DNA of 64,000 nucleotides from Cytophagaceae bacterium (GTDB lineage Bacteria; Bacteroidota; Bacteroidia; Cytophagales; Cytophagaceae): NCBI GenBank assembly GCA_025455005.1, contig JALONH010000007.1, positions 1 to 64,000 of the forward strand, read 5' to 3'. Shown piece by piece: positions 7,922 to 16,078 of this stretch (position 1 is its first letter; each line of letters starts with the position of its first letter). The notes under the pieces were generated by a model. It saw only the letters and a program-made list of their open reading frames with translations, ran no database searches and was not told where the DNA came from. The position numbers and the translations under genes were made by a program.

Positions 7922-8924
7922 GCAATACCTCTGTTAAGGCTGTATAGACCATTTTCGGTGTGATGGATGTGCCACAGGTAAAATGACCTAAAGGACATTC
8001 TTTTTTACCGTGCATGCCACAAGGACGACAATCCAACTGTTCCATTGTTTCTACGGTTCGATGGCGTGTAGACAATGGACCAAATCCAAACGACGGAACT
8101 GTAGAACAAAAAACGGCAACAGTGGGCGTGTTCATAGCCGATGCAATGTGTAAAGGTCCGGAATCATTTACTATCACCGCTGCTGCTTTCTGGAACAATG
8201 CGGCTGATTCCATTAAAGAAAAAGTGCCGGTAACAACCACGACATGGTTTACTCCGGAAGTTTGAACAATTCGTTGTGCTTGGGTAGTGTCGCCCGGTCC
8301 GCCTACAACGTAGACAGTATAAGCCGTAGGAATCATTTGGATAAGTTGACTCCAGTAAGCTTCCGGCCATTGTTTGGTAAACCAAACAGAAGCGGGTGCG
8401 ATACAGATGAATGGTTTATGGGTATAGGTTTGAACGGATGCTTCTATCGCAGCAGAGGGATAGAGAACAGGACGAGACACCTGCACCTTGGGTAAGTCGG
8501 CAATTAAATCGAAGTTGCGGGACACTTCGTGTACTCCGCTGCCCCAGCGGTGGGCTACTTTTTTTGTAAATAAAAAGGACAAGGGATTGTTATGAAAACC
8601 AATTCGATGTTGAGCGTTTGCTATAGCTGATAATAAACCGGTTGAAAAGAAACGCTGTAAGGTAATACTGATATCGTATTTTTCTTTTCGTAGTTGAATC
8701 CCCAGTTGCAAGAGATGTTTGAATTTTTGTTTCTTTTTATTCCAAACCCAAACTTTATGAATATAGGGATGATCCTGAAAAAGAATTTCGTTGCCTTGTC
8801 GAACAACGAGATCCAAGGTAGCATGAGGATACGCTTGGTGTAGACTTTCAATCAACGCAGTAGCTAATATAACATCCCCTATAAAAGCGGTTTGAATAAC
8901 TAAAAGTCGGGACGGTTCCTTCAT
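7911..8924 (-). CDS. glycosyltransferase family 9 (heptosyltransferase-like)
   Basis: 337 residues. The N-terminus LLVIQTAFIGDVILATALIESL is the typical opening of the WaaF/WaaC family, in which the GD pair sits at the cleft. The nucleotide-sugar site reads VVNDSGPLHIASAMNTPTVA (around residue 255) and is followed by GPLSTRH. A C-terminal cluster of Cys (LDCRPCGMHGKKECPLGHFTC) is common in this family. The enzyme is expected at the inner face of the inner membrane, adding a heptose or other sugar to a lipid A core or surface glycan. The downstream gene overlaps by 11 bases and encodes a membrane protein, which suggests a two-gene surface-glycan operon. The sugar specificity is not resolvable, so no symbol is given. 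Confidence 0.88.
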   Translation of the reverse strand: MKEPSRLLVIQTAFIGDVILATALIESLHQAYPHATLDLVVRQGNEILFQDHPYIHKVWVWNKKKQKFKHLLQLGIQLRKEKYDISITLQRFFSTGLLSAIANAQHRIGFHNNPLSFLFTKKVAHRWGSGVHEVSRNFDLIADLPKVQVSRPVLYPSAAIEASVQTYTHKPFICIAPASVWFTKQWPEAYWSQLIQMIPTAYTVYVVGGPGDTTQAQRIVQTSGVNHVVVVTGTFSLMESAALFQKAAAVIVNDSGPLHIASAMNTPTVAVFCSTVPSFGFGPLSTRHRTVETMEQLDCRPCGMHGKKECPLGHFTCGTSITPKMVYTALTEVLHEA

Positions 8925-9039
8925 GGTTTAGACTCGATGGTTCAATCAGATTAAGACAATATTATCTAATCTTTTATAATTTAACAATTCCATGATTTTT
9001 ATTCTCTCACAATCCGCCGGTGAACCTGTATTTTTAAAC

Positions 9040-9771
9040 ATGAAGTCGATAGGAATTATTTTAGCTGCGGGTAAAGGCACTCGTATGCGTTCTCATTTGC
9101 CGAAACCCCTTGTACCGTTTAAAAATAAACCGATTGTGGCACACCTCGTGGATTCAATGAAAGAAGCCGATATTGATCCATTGGCTTTAATTATTGGGTA
9201 TCAGTCGGAGGTGATAGAAAGCCATTTTGCAGCCGATCAACACCTTCATTTCATTCATCAACATGAACAACTCGGTACAGCACATGCTATAGTATGCGCG
9301 CTACCGTTTTTAGAAAATCAAACCGCCGACGATGTTGTCGTTGTGGTAGGAGACAGTCCCCTACTCCACTCTGCTACGCTTCGTGCCTTAATAGCCTATC
9401 ACAGAGTAAAGGAAAATAGCTGTTCTTTTTTATCGGCAGATTTTTCGATAGCCCTTCCCTATGCCCGTATTATCCGAGGCTCGAAAGGAGAAGTAGTAAA
9501 AGTGGTAGAAGAACGAGCTGCAACGTCGGAAGAAAAAAAGGTGACGGAATTATTATCCTCTCACTTTGTATTTGACCGAGAAACACTTTGCTCGTACATA
9601 AAAAAAGTTCCTCAAGATTCAACGACCGGTGAATATTACTTAACGGATATCATTGGTCTTATCCTGCAAGACCAAGTAGCAGTGGGGGTATTAAAAATAT
9701 CCGATTATAGAGAATTGGTTGGATTAAACACTCCGGAAGATATAGCATGGGCTGAATCCGTGATCTTGTAA
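9040..9771 (+). CDS. GlmU-N-like sugar nucleotidyltransferase
   Basis: About 243 residues from ATG 9040, chosen because the family motif IILAAGKGTRM follows directly; an in-frame ATG at 8992 adds 16 residues of no family likeness. Motifs in order: the P-loop-like LAAGKGTRMRSHLPKPL, the nucleotide-base site LGTAHAI, the metal-binding VVVGDSPLL, YARII, KVVEERAA, EYYLTDI and LVGLNTPEDI. These match the uridyltransferase half of GlmU, but the left-handed beta-helix acetyltransferase half is absent. GlmU's conserved Asn near 169 appears replaced (TELLSSHFVF). It lies 3 bases before galK and shares the operon with galM, so a hexose-1-phosphate such as galactose 1-phosphate is a plausible substrate (inference). 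Confidence 0.85.
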   Translation: MKSIGIILAAGKGTRMRSHLPKPLVPFKNKPIVAHLVDSMKEADIDPLALIIGYQSEVIESHFAADQHLHFIHQHEQLGTAHAIVCALPFLENQTADDVVVVVGDSPLLHSATLRALIAYHRVKENSCSFLSADFSIALPYARIIRGSKGEVVKVVEERAATSEEKKVTELLSSHFVFDRETLCSYIKKVPQDSTTGEYYLTDIIGLILQDQVAVGVLKISDYRELVGLNTPEDIAWAESVIL

Positions 9772-9774
9772 ACT

Positions 9775-10938
9775 ATGAATACTACAAAACGAAATTGGAT
9801 AGAGGCGCATAAAAAACGATTCTTTCAGTACTTTGGTAAAACACCTGTTGTTACAGCGGTAGCACCGGGACGTATCAACTTAATCGGTGAGCATACCGAT
9901 TACAATGAAGGGCTTTCTCTCCCTGCGGCTATTGATCGTTGGATCGCTACCTCTATTTATCCTCTCTCGGATAGTACGAGAATAGAGATACAAGCACCGG
10001 ATATGTCGGCCGTCATTCGATGGGATAGTGCCCAACCCTTTACTCCTGCTTCTGCATTGGAATCGTATGGCTATGGTGCAGTAGAATTGATACGACCTTT
10101 ACTCTCTCAATTTTCCGGAGCATATATTTTAATAGAAGGAACTATACCTATCGGAAGTGGTATATCTTCTTCGGCTGCATTAGAAGTAAGTTTGATTAAA
10201 GCATTATTAGCTACGGAAGACGTACAATTGGACCCTATCGTATTAGCGCAGTATTGCCAACAAGTGGAGCACCAATTTGTAAACGTTAAAAGTGGTTTGT
10301 TAGATCCCTTAGCCTCAATAATGGGGCTTCAAGGGCATGCTCTGCGAATTGACTTCTCCCAACTATCTACTCAAATCATTCCCTTAGAATGGGAGCATTG
10401 TTCGGTTGTGTTGTGTCATTCTATGGTACAACGCTCCCTCGCAAGTTCGGAATACAGTAAACGTGTAGACGAATGCGAAGCCGGTTTTAAAGAAATTCAA
10501 TTAAACGATAGTTCAGTACTTCGAAAGTCGGATATACGAAAAGAGCACCTGCCTATTATTTCCAATGAACGGAATAGAAGGCGTTGGGAGCATGTGGTGA
10601 ATGAAAATCAACGCGTGGATTTGTTTATCCAAGCGGTACAACATCAACAATGGGAACAAATGAAAACCATACTGCATGCATCCCATATGTCTTTACAACA
10701 TTTGTATGAAGTGTCGTGTATGGAATTGGATTTTTTGGTAGACACCGCTTACCGATACCCAACCCTATATGGTGCACGCATGATGGGTGGGGGCTTTGGT
10801 GGTAATATTTTGGTGGTATTACCAAGTTCGGAAGTTCCGGCATTCATACCTTATATACAAAACGCTTTTTATCAAAAATTTAAACTACAACCTATTTGTC
10901 AAGTATACCAAACCGATAATGGGGCCTCTTTCCTTTAA
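9775..10938 (+). CDS. galK: galactokinase
   Basis: 387 residues, the normal size. It transfers phosphate from ATP to galactose, giving galactose 1-phosphate. The galactokinase signature GRINLIGEHTDYNEG (32-46) separates it from other GHMP kinases. The phosphate-binding loop is PIGSGISSSAALE (125-137). The catalytic Asp is probably D177 in SGLLDPLAS. The third GHMP motif is MMGGGFGGNILVVLP near residue 340. The enzyme is cytoplasmic. The ATG follows the stop of the nucleotidyltransferase gene by 3 bases, and galM begins 2 bases after galK ends, so the three are one operon. No galT or galE is nearby. Confidence 0.95.
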   Translation: MNTTKRNWIEAHKKRFFQYFGKTPVVTAVAPGRINLIGEHTDYNEGLSLPAAIDRWIATSIYPLSDSTRIEIQAPDMSAVIRWDSAQPFTPASALESYGYGAVELIRPLLSQFSGAYILIEGTIPIGSGISSSAALEVSLIKALLATEDVQLDPIVLAQYCQQVEHQFVNVKSGLLDPLASIMGLQGHALRIDFSQLSTQIIPLEWEHCSVVLCHSMVQRSLASSEYSKRVDECEAGFKEIQLNDSSVLRKSDIRKEHLPIISNERNRRRWEHVVNENQRVDLFIQAVQHQQWEQMKTILHASHMSLQHLYEVSCMELDFLVDTAYRYPTLYGARMMGGGFGGNILVVLPSSEVPAFIPYIQNAFYQKFKLQPICQVYQTDNGASFL

Positions 10939-10940
10939 TT

Positions 10941-11897
10941 ATGTTTACGATAGACACAAAAGAATCTAACCTCGGACGTTTATTTGTTTTAATGAATCTT
11001 AGAACAGGAGAACACGTGAGTATTGCAGCTGATATGGGGGGAGCAATTGCTTCTTGTTGGCTCGGAAATCAACGTCCGGAAAGTATTTGTAAAGAATTAT
11101 CTCCTATAGGCGATACAAAAATGAAAATACATAGCGACTACAGTGGCATGAAATTATTTCCGTATGTCAATCGAACCAACAAGGGAAAGTATACTTGGGA
11201 AGGGATAACGTACGAGCTACCACTGGGAGAACACCATGCCATTCATGGTTTTTTATGGAATACTTCGTTGCGTTGGGTAGAGCAAAAAATGGAAGAAGAT
11301 GCAGCATCTTTAGTTTTGGAACATGTATACGATGGTCACTTAGAGGGGTATCCTTTTCCGCTAAAAATTTCAATTAAATATAAATTAAAAGAAAATAAAT
11401 TAACGCTGACAACGAAAGTTACAAATCTAGGTTCAGCACCGGCTATCCTTGGGGATGGCTGGCATCCGTACTTTCATTGTACCCCCAGTATCGATCATTG
11501 GTGTGTGGATATGAATGTAGCGCAGTATTGGGACGTGGTATCCTTCCCGGAATCGGCCTATGCCCAAAACTATGTAGAACCGGTGTTTCAAACGTTCGCT
11601 TTGGCGTCTATGAATTTAGATCACTGTTTTGCTTTTACACCTACGGAAGTTAATACGTATCCCATTGTTCATTTATATCCTATTCATGCTCCGGAGGAAG
11701 GTGTAGTGTTGCATTTCAAAGAGGGATATCGTTATGTACATTTGTATACACCGCTTGACCGTTCGTATGTAGCCATAGAACCCTGCAGTATGCCCCCAGA
11801 TGGGTTTAATGCAGCCCCTATTGAAGGTACTATAGCATCCATGGAAACAAAAAAGTATGTCTTTCAGATAGAACGACGTGGTTCCGGTCGATCTTAA
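10941..11897 (+). CDS. galM: aldose 1-epimerase (galactose mutarotase)
   Basis: 318 residues. It interconverts the alpha and beta anomers of galactose, feeding alpha-galactose to galactokinase. Visible catalytic elements are a first His in HAIHGFLWN (H102), the acid His in DGWHPYF (H175), and a Glu in VAIEPCSMPPDGFN near residue 285. The family's substrate-binding Arg is probably in VNRTNKGKY. No signal peptide, so it is cytoplasmic, as expected for a partner of galK. It is the last gene of the operon, and its stop is 3 bases from the end of the convergent PAS gene; no separate terminator is visible in that gap. Confidence 0.9.
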   Translation: MFTIDTKESNLGRLFVLMNLRTGEHVSIAADMGGAIASCWLGNQRPESICKELSPIGDTKMKIHSDYSGMKLFPYVNRTNKGKYTWEGITYELPLGEHHAIHGFLWNTSLRWVEQKMEEDAASLVLEHVYDGHLEGYPFPLKISIKYKLKENKLTLTTKVTNLGSAPAILGDGWHPYFHCTPSIDHWCVDMNVAQYWDVVSFPESAYAQNYVEPVFQTFALASMNLDHCFAFTPTEVNTYPIVHLYPIHAPEEGVVLHFKEGYRYVHLYTPLDRSYVAIEPCSMPPDGFNAAPIEGTIASMETKKYVFQIERRGSGRS

Positions 11898-11900
11898 AAC

Positions 11901-12587
11901 CTATAAATAGGGATTCCGAAAATCCATTATCACTTTATTGAGCTTGGCTAAGTTTACTGTATCGGTAACATCTACTGAAAATCCCAATACATTTAATCGT
12001 TCGGTATAGGGATTGATAATGGGAAGTTTATGTGTTTTAAATACATAGGTAGTACCGGACCCTAAAGTAAACTTTTGAGTAGGTAACTCAATACTTTCTT
12101 TGTCAGTTAAAACGATATTGTCCGACTGATGAATTTGTTCTAATTCTTCTTTATCCGTAACAAAATCGTCGTCCATCTTTCCGATAACATCAGACTCTTG
12201 CATACCAAATAAATTCAATTCGTGTTTATTAACCATTAAATAACGTCGATCATGGTCTTTAATAAACACCGGATAAGGTAAACACTCCACAATCATTTTG
12301 ATGAACATGTAAGTGTTTTTTTGAATACTGGAGTCTGTTTCCGTTTGATTGGAAAAGTTCAAATTTCCGATTGCCATGGAAAATAGGTTCTCTATTGCAT
12401 TTTCCTCATAAATATCAACTTTAAGTGGCGGAACTTCATTTTTACCGGATTGTAAAATTTGAATGACTTTGGTCGCTTTTTTAAGCTTTTCTTCCAAGTA
12501 ATCAATTTTTTGGGCGTAGTTGATCATATTTTTAAGGTGTTTAAAGCCAAATTTGAACACTTTTATTCGTTTTACTCTTGCATTCAT
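11901..12587 (-). CDS. single PAS-domain protein
   Basis: 228 residues. The N-terminal third is helical and coiled-coil-like (YAQKIDYLEEKLKKATKVIQIL). A PAS domain spans about residues 95-215: MIVECLPYPVFIKDHDRRYLMVNKH is the opening strand pair, GMQESDVIGKMDDDF the helix with its conserved Asp, and LPIINPYTERLNVLGFSVDVTD the closing strands. There is no kinase, GGDEF or DNA-binding domain, so it is a stand-alone sensor or adaptor that would need a partner. An alternative start is MINYAQK at about 12527. The ligand is unknown. It is convergent with galM and divergent from the desaturase 257 bases away, so no operon partner reveals its pathway. Confidence 0.85.
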   Translation of the reverse strand: MNARVKRIKVFKFGFKHLKNMINYAQKIDYLEEKLKKATKVIQILQSGKNEVPPLKVDIYEENAIENLFSMAIGNLNFSNQTETDSSIQKNTYMFIKMIVECLPYPVFIKDHDRRYLMVNKHELNLFGMQESDVIGKMDDDFVTDKEELEQIHQSDNIVLTDKESIELPTQKFTLGSGTTYVFKTHKLPIINPYTERLNVLGFSVDVTDTVNLAKLNKVIMDFRNPYL

Positions 12588-12844
12588 ATCGAAATAAATA
12601 TCGTATAAATAATTGTATTATTCAATTGTTACAATCCATAGGTAATACTTTCTGATGTAATATAAACTTAAATATATTTATATTCAAAATATCGAATATA
12701 TATTAAATTGAACTAAAAAAAGATGGACTTGAATCAAATACATATAAACACTTTCTTTTCGTCGGCTTCCGATTCTATTCTTAATTTTGGATTCGTAAGG
12801 ATTTCGGTATAACTTTAAACTTCCTTTCAAATAAAATTGCATTC

Positions 12845-13948
12845 ATGCGCGCTTTACCCATTAATTCCGATCCGGTTTTCATACGACCGGAACACTATTC
12901 TTCCTTTGAAAAATTTTGGCTACACTATTTACGCGATGAAAGAGATCTCCCTTTCGTAAAGTTGACGTTGACCATCGCGGCTTGGTTTATTCCTTTATCT
13001 ATATTAATATATGTAGTTGATAATCCTTGGATTTGGTGGTCTGCTTCTTTGTTTTATTTATATTTAAACAATTTAGTGTATAAAGGGTCCTTCGGATTGA
13101 TGTTACATTGTACCAGTCACCGGCCTTGGTTTAAATCAGAATATGGTTTTCTAAATAAAGTATTACCTTGGATTTTAGGCCCTTTTTTCGGTCAAACACC
13201 GGAAACGTACTTTAGTCACCATTTAGGTATGCACCATGTTGAAAACAACAATGAAAATGATTTATCTACTACGATGCATTATCAACGGGATAGTTTTGCC
13301 AGTTTTATGATGTATTTCCTAGACTTTTTCTTTTTAGGATTGATTAAACTGGTTCGCTATTTTCATATCCGAAACATTCAGAAACTAAGGGATAAAGTAT
13401 TGTTTGGAGAATTAGCCTTTATCCTACTTTGTATAGGGTTAAGTTTTATTAGTTGGCCGGCGACCTTTGTTGTTTTCGTTCTTCCTTTTATTATTTCCAG
13501 ATTTATCATGATGGCCGGAAACTTTACACAACATGCTTTTATAGACCCTTCCGATCCTGAAAATCATTATAAAAATAGCATCACGTGTATCAATAATAAG
13601 TATAATCAAAAATGTTGGAATGATGGCTATCATATCAGCCACCACGTACGCCCCGGTTTACACTGGACGGAACACCCCAATCATTTAAGAAACAATATTG
13701 ATGTGTATGCAGCGAATAAAGCGCTTGTATTTGATCAAACACATTTCTTACCCATCTTTTTTTATTTAATGACAAAAAAATACGACGTTTTAGCGGATCA
13801 TTTAGTCAATTTAAATGGTAATGAATTTGCTTCTACTGAAGAAGCCATCGCGTTAATGAAAGAGCGTACGAAGCGCATACCACTTACCGGTAAGTATATC
13901 AATAAAGTGTTCGTTGAAAAAGAAGAAAACGCAGTACACTTTGCTTAA
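12845..13948 (+). CDS. membrane fatty acid desaturase family protein
   Basis: 367 residues with hydrophobic segments near residues 40-75, 155-185 and 195-225. Three His clusters mark a di-iron desaturase or hydroxylase: HCTSH (88-92), HHLGMHH (125-131) and YHISHH near residue 262, with an extra NFTQHAF in the third region. These enzymes sit in the inner membrane and use O2 and an electron donor to desaturate or hydroxylate acyl chains or related lipids. The type resembles DesA/DesT-like or carotenoid-modifying members more than the SCD-type desaturase at 59987; substrate and position are not predictable. It is monocistronic: the neighbours on both sides are on the opposite strand. Confidence 0.82.
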   Translation: MRALPINSDPVFIRPEHYSSFEKFWLHYLRDERDLPFVKLTLTIAAWFIPLSILIYVVDNPWIWWSASLFYLYLNNLVYKGSFGLMLHCTSHRPWFKSEYGFLNKVLPWILGPFFGQTPETYFSHHLGMHHVENNNENDLSTTMHYQRDSFASFMMYFLDFFFLGLIKLVRYFHIRNIQKLRDKVLFGELAFILLCIGLSFISWPATFVVFVLPFIISRFIMMAGNFTQHAFIDPSDPENHYKNSITCINNKYNQKCWNDGYHISHHVRPGLHWTEHPNHLRNNIDVYAANKALVFDQTHFLPIFFYLMTKKYDVLADHLVNLNGNEFASTEEAIALMKERTKRIPLTGKYINKVFVEKEENAVHFA

Positions 13949-13952
13949 GTCA

Positions 13953-14711
13953 TTAGACTAAGCCAATAAAAGATCCCATGCGTCCCGAGCGTATTCCTTC
14001 TCTTCTTGCAGAGAAAAATAGCTCGGGATTTTTATAAGTACATTTTTCTAAAACATCTATATGGTGAAGGGGAACGCCACACGATTCCAGTTGCCCTACA
14101 TTTTCCTTCCATAGATCACAACAATAAGTAGTGTTCGATTTCGGATATACGCTGGCCGGATCCATTTGATTCGCCACTTCTTGCCCCACTTCGTATACCT
14201 CTGCACTGATCGATGGGCCTATAGCAGCATAGAGTGTGGAAGGATGCACACCCAATGCGTGTTGCATGGTATAGATAACTTCTTTTACAATATGTTTGGC
14301 TGTACCTTTCCAACCGGCATGTGCAGCGCCAACTGTTTTGGTAATTGGATCCCAAAATAATATGGGTACACAATCGGCCGATAATACACCAAGGATTACA
14401 TTCGATTGTTGTGTCACCAAAGCATCCGTATCGTTAAGCTCCGGTGGTGTGGTCGTATGGTTCACAATGACCACCTTGTTGCCATGCGACTGTTGAGGAA
14501 ACCATACCGATGACGGGGTATGGAATACTTGAGTCGCAATTAAATTTCGATGTTCGAGCACAACTTCTTCTATATCTCCTACTTGTGTACTCAAATTAAA
14601 ACCCTTATACACACTCTTTGGAAATGACGGAGTATTTCTTAATGTAAATCCATGTAGAACCGTATCGGAGAAGGCGTTTAAGGTTGATGATGTCAAGTAA
14701 TCAAATGTCAT
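13953..14711 (-). CDS. pgeF: multicopper polyphenol oxidase / peptidoglycan editing factor family protein
   Basis: 252 residues, the YfiH/LACC1 family. The zinc-site residues are visible in PQQSHGNKV (His), SADCVPILFWD (Cys) and GAAHAGWKGT (His). Characterised members act as purine nucleoside phosphorylase/adenosine deaminase or remove non-canonical L-Ser from peptidoglycan precursors; which applies here cannot be told. Cytoplasmic, with no signal peptide. The start overlaps the end of msrA by 4 bases (ATGA), so translation is coupled. It ends the long minus-strand run that begins with the DNA repair genes. The next gene downstream is convergent. Confidence 0.88.
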   Translation of the reverse strand: MTFDYLTSSTLNAFSDTVLHGFTLRNTPSFPKSVYKGFNLSTQVGDIEEVVLEHRNLIATQVFHTPSSVWFPQQSHGNKVVIVNHTTTPPELNDTDALVTQQSNVILGVLSADCVPILFWDPITKTVGAAHAGWKGTAKHIVKEVIYTMQHALGVHPSTLYAAIGPSISAEVYEVGQEVANQMDPASVYPKSNTTYCCDLWKENVGQLESCGVPLHHIDVLEKCTYKNPELFFSARREGIRSGRMGSFIGLV

Positions 14712-15382
14712 GGTTGCTTTAAAAGTGTAGAGTAGGATTTTTTAAACTTTTCTACTTTTGGTCGAATGATTATTTGACAATACGGTTGACTACCATTTTC
14801 ATTAAAGTAGTTTTGATGGTAATCTTCGGCCGCATAAAAATTGATTAATGGACTAATCTCTGTTACGATAGGAGCTTTAAAGACACCGGAAGAATCCAAT
14901 TGTTTTTTATACGCTTCAGCTAGTATACGTTGTTGGTCGTTGTGGTAAAAAACAACAGAACGGTATTGAGTTCCCACGTCATTGCCTTGCCGATTGGGTG
15001 TTGTGGGATCATGGGTGTTCCAAAACACTTCCAATAAAGTAGTAAAGTCTATTACTTTAGGATTAAAATAGATGCGCAACACTTCCGCATGTCCACTTAA
15101 TCCACTGCATACTTCTTTATACGTTGGATTTTTAAGTTTACCGCCGGAGTATCCTGAAACGACAGTGTCTACTCCTTTTAATTGTTGAAAAACAGCTTCG
15201 GTACACCAAAAGCATCCGTTACCAAAGGTGGCGGAATCAAGTGTTGCAGATGTTTCAGATACTATAGGCTCAGGTTTCATATATGTTAAAGGTGTTGATG
15301 TTTCAGATGTGGCCGTACATCCAGTTAGGGTAAGTAAACTCCATACGAATAGTATAGATACGGTCGGATACAGTTGTTTCAT
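14708..15382 (-). CDS. msrA: peptide methionine sulfoxide reductase MsrA, lipoprotein
   Basis: 224 residues. It reduces methionine-S-sulfoxide in oxidised proteins. The active site GNGCFWCTE has the nucleophilic Cys at 57. VSGYSGGKLKNPTYKEV and DPTTPNRQGNDVGTQYRS are family blocks. A possible resolving Cys lies in SQPYCQIIIRPKVEKF near the end. The N-terminus is a lipoprotein signal with lipobox LTGC (Cys22), so it acts in the envelope and protects exported proteins. Unlike many MsrAs it has no fused MsrB domain. It follows pdeM by 30 bases and overlaps pgeF by 4 bases; it may share the transcript of the repair cluster. Confidence 0.93.
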   Translation of the reverse strand: MKQLYPTVSILFVWSLLTLTGCTATSETSTPLTYMKPEPIVSETSATLDSATFGNGCFWCTEAVFQQLKGVDTVVSGYSGGKLKNPTYKEVCSGLSGHAEVLRIYFNPKVIDFTTLLEVFWNTHDPTTPNRQGNDVGTQYRSVVFYHNDQQRILAEAYKKQLDSSGVFKAPIVTEISPLINFYAAEDYHQNYFNENGSQPYCQIIIRPKVEKFKKSYSTLLKQP

Positions 15383-15412
15383 AAAGCAATATACAGGTTC
15401 TGTTGATATTAA

Positions 15413-16078
15413 TTAAGACGATAGGTGTAGTACTTTATTTTGGGTAATCACCCAAATAGTATCTTCCGGACGCATTGGAACTACATATTTACCACTCCAT
15501 ATGGTAAAGGCGGGTAAACAGAATTGTTGTTCTTTTTTGTAAAAACAGGGCAATATAAGCCGTTGTAAGCCCTTTCCTTTTAATGAAACGTTGGGATGGA
15601 TATGACCGTGTATATTGATTTGATTTTCTTTCAAATTATTCGTTGGTTCATGAGTGAGAACGATGTTTGTAAATTCCATACGCTCTACTATTTGAATATC
15701 GGTAAGACCCGGCCAGATAGAAAAAGATCTATCATGATTACCTTCTATTAAAGATACTTTTGGAAAACAACGTAACACTTTATCCAGTTCATGCCATTCC
15801 TGATTTTCCTTTCCGTGAACTAAATCGCCCACTATGACCAAGTGACTATTCGGATGTCTAAGATAGATATGGTGGATGCGTTCTATGGTAGACATAATAC
15901 CGGATAAAGGAATATAGATTCCTTCGTGTAACCATTCGGTAGTTTTTCCGATATGAACATCGGATAGTAAAAGTATATGTTCATTTTCCCAGTAGAGGTA
16001 ACGTTCCGGATAGAGTCTTAAACGCTCACCTTCCCACTCCCAAAGATGATACTCGATATTTATTTTTTTATTCGGCAT
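15413..16078 (-). CDS. pdeM: ligase-associated DNA damage response endonuclease/phosphodiesterase PdeM (Mpe)
   Basis: 221 residues, a calcineurin-like metallophosphoesterase. Metal ligands are in LLSDVHIGKT, VIVGDLVHGK, LIEGNHDRS, VLTHEP and NIHGHIHPN, in the family order. The version encoded beside the LHR-type helicase and DNA ligase in Pseudomonas putida (Mpe) has manganese-dependent phosphodiesterase and DNA endonuclease activity (established for the family). Here it is the last of four overlapping repair genes and overlaps the helicase end by 11 bases. Cytoplasmic. Its natural DNA substrate remains unknown. Confidence 0.92.
   Translation of the reverse strand: MPNKKINIEYHLWEWEGERLRLYPERYLYWENEHILLLSDVHIGKTTEWLHEGIYIPLSGIMSTIERIHHIYLRHPNSHLVIVGDLVHGKENQEWHELDKVLRCFPKVSLIEGNHDRSFSIWPGLTDIQIVERMEFTNIVLTHEPTNNLKENQINIHGHIHPNVSLKGKGLQRLILPCFYKKEQQFCLPAFTIWSGKYVVPMRPEDTIWVITQNKVLHLSS

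Noticed and set aside
12588-12844. AT-rich gap before the desaturase at 12845
   Set aside because: Examined for small genes, RNA genes and strong hairpins; only vague promoter-like AT-rich text was seen.
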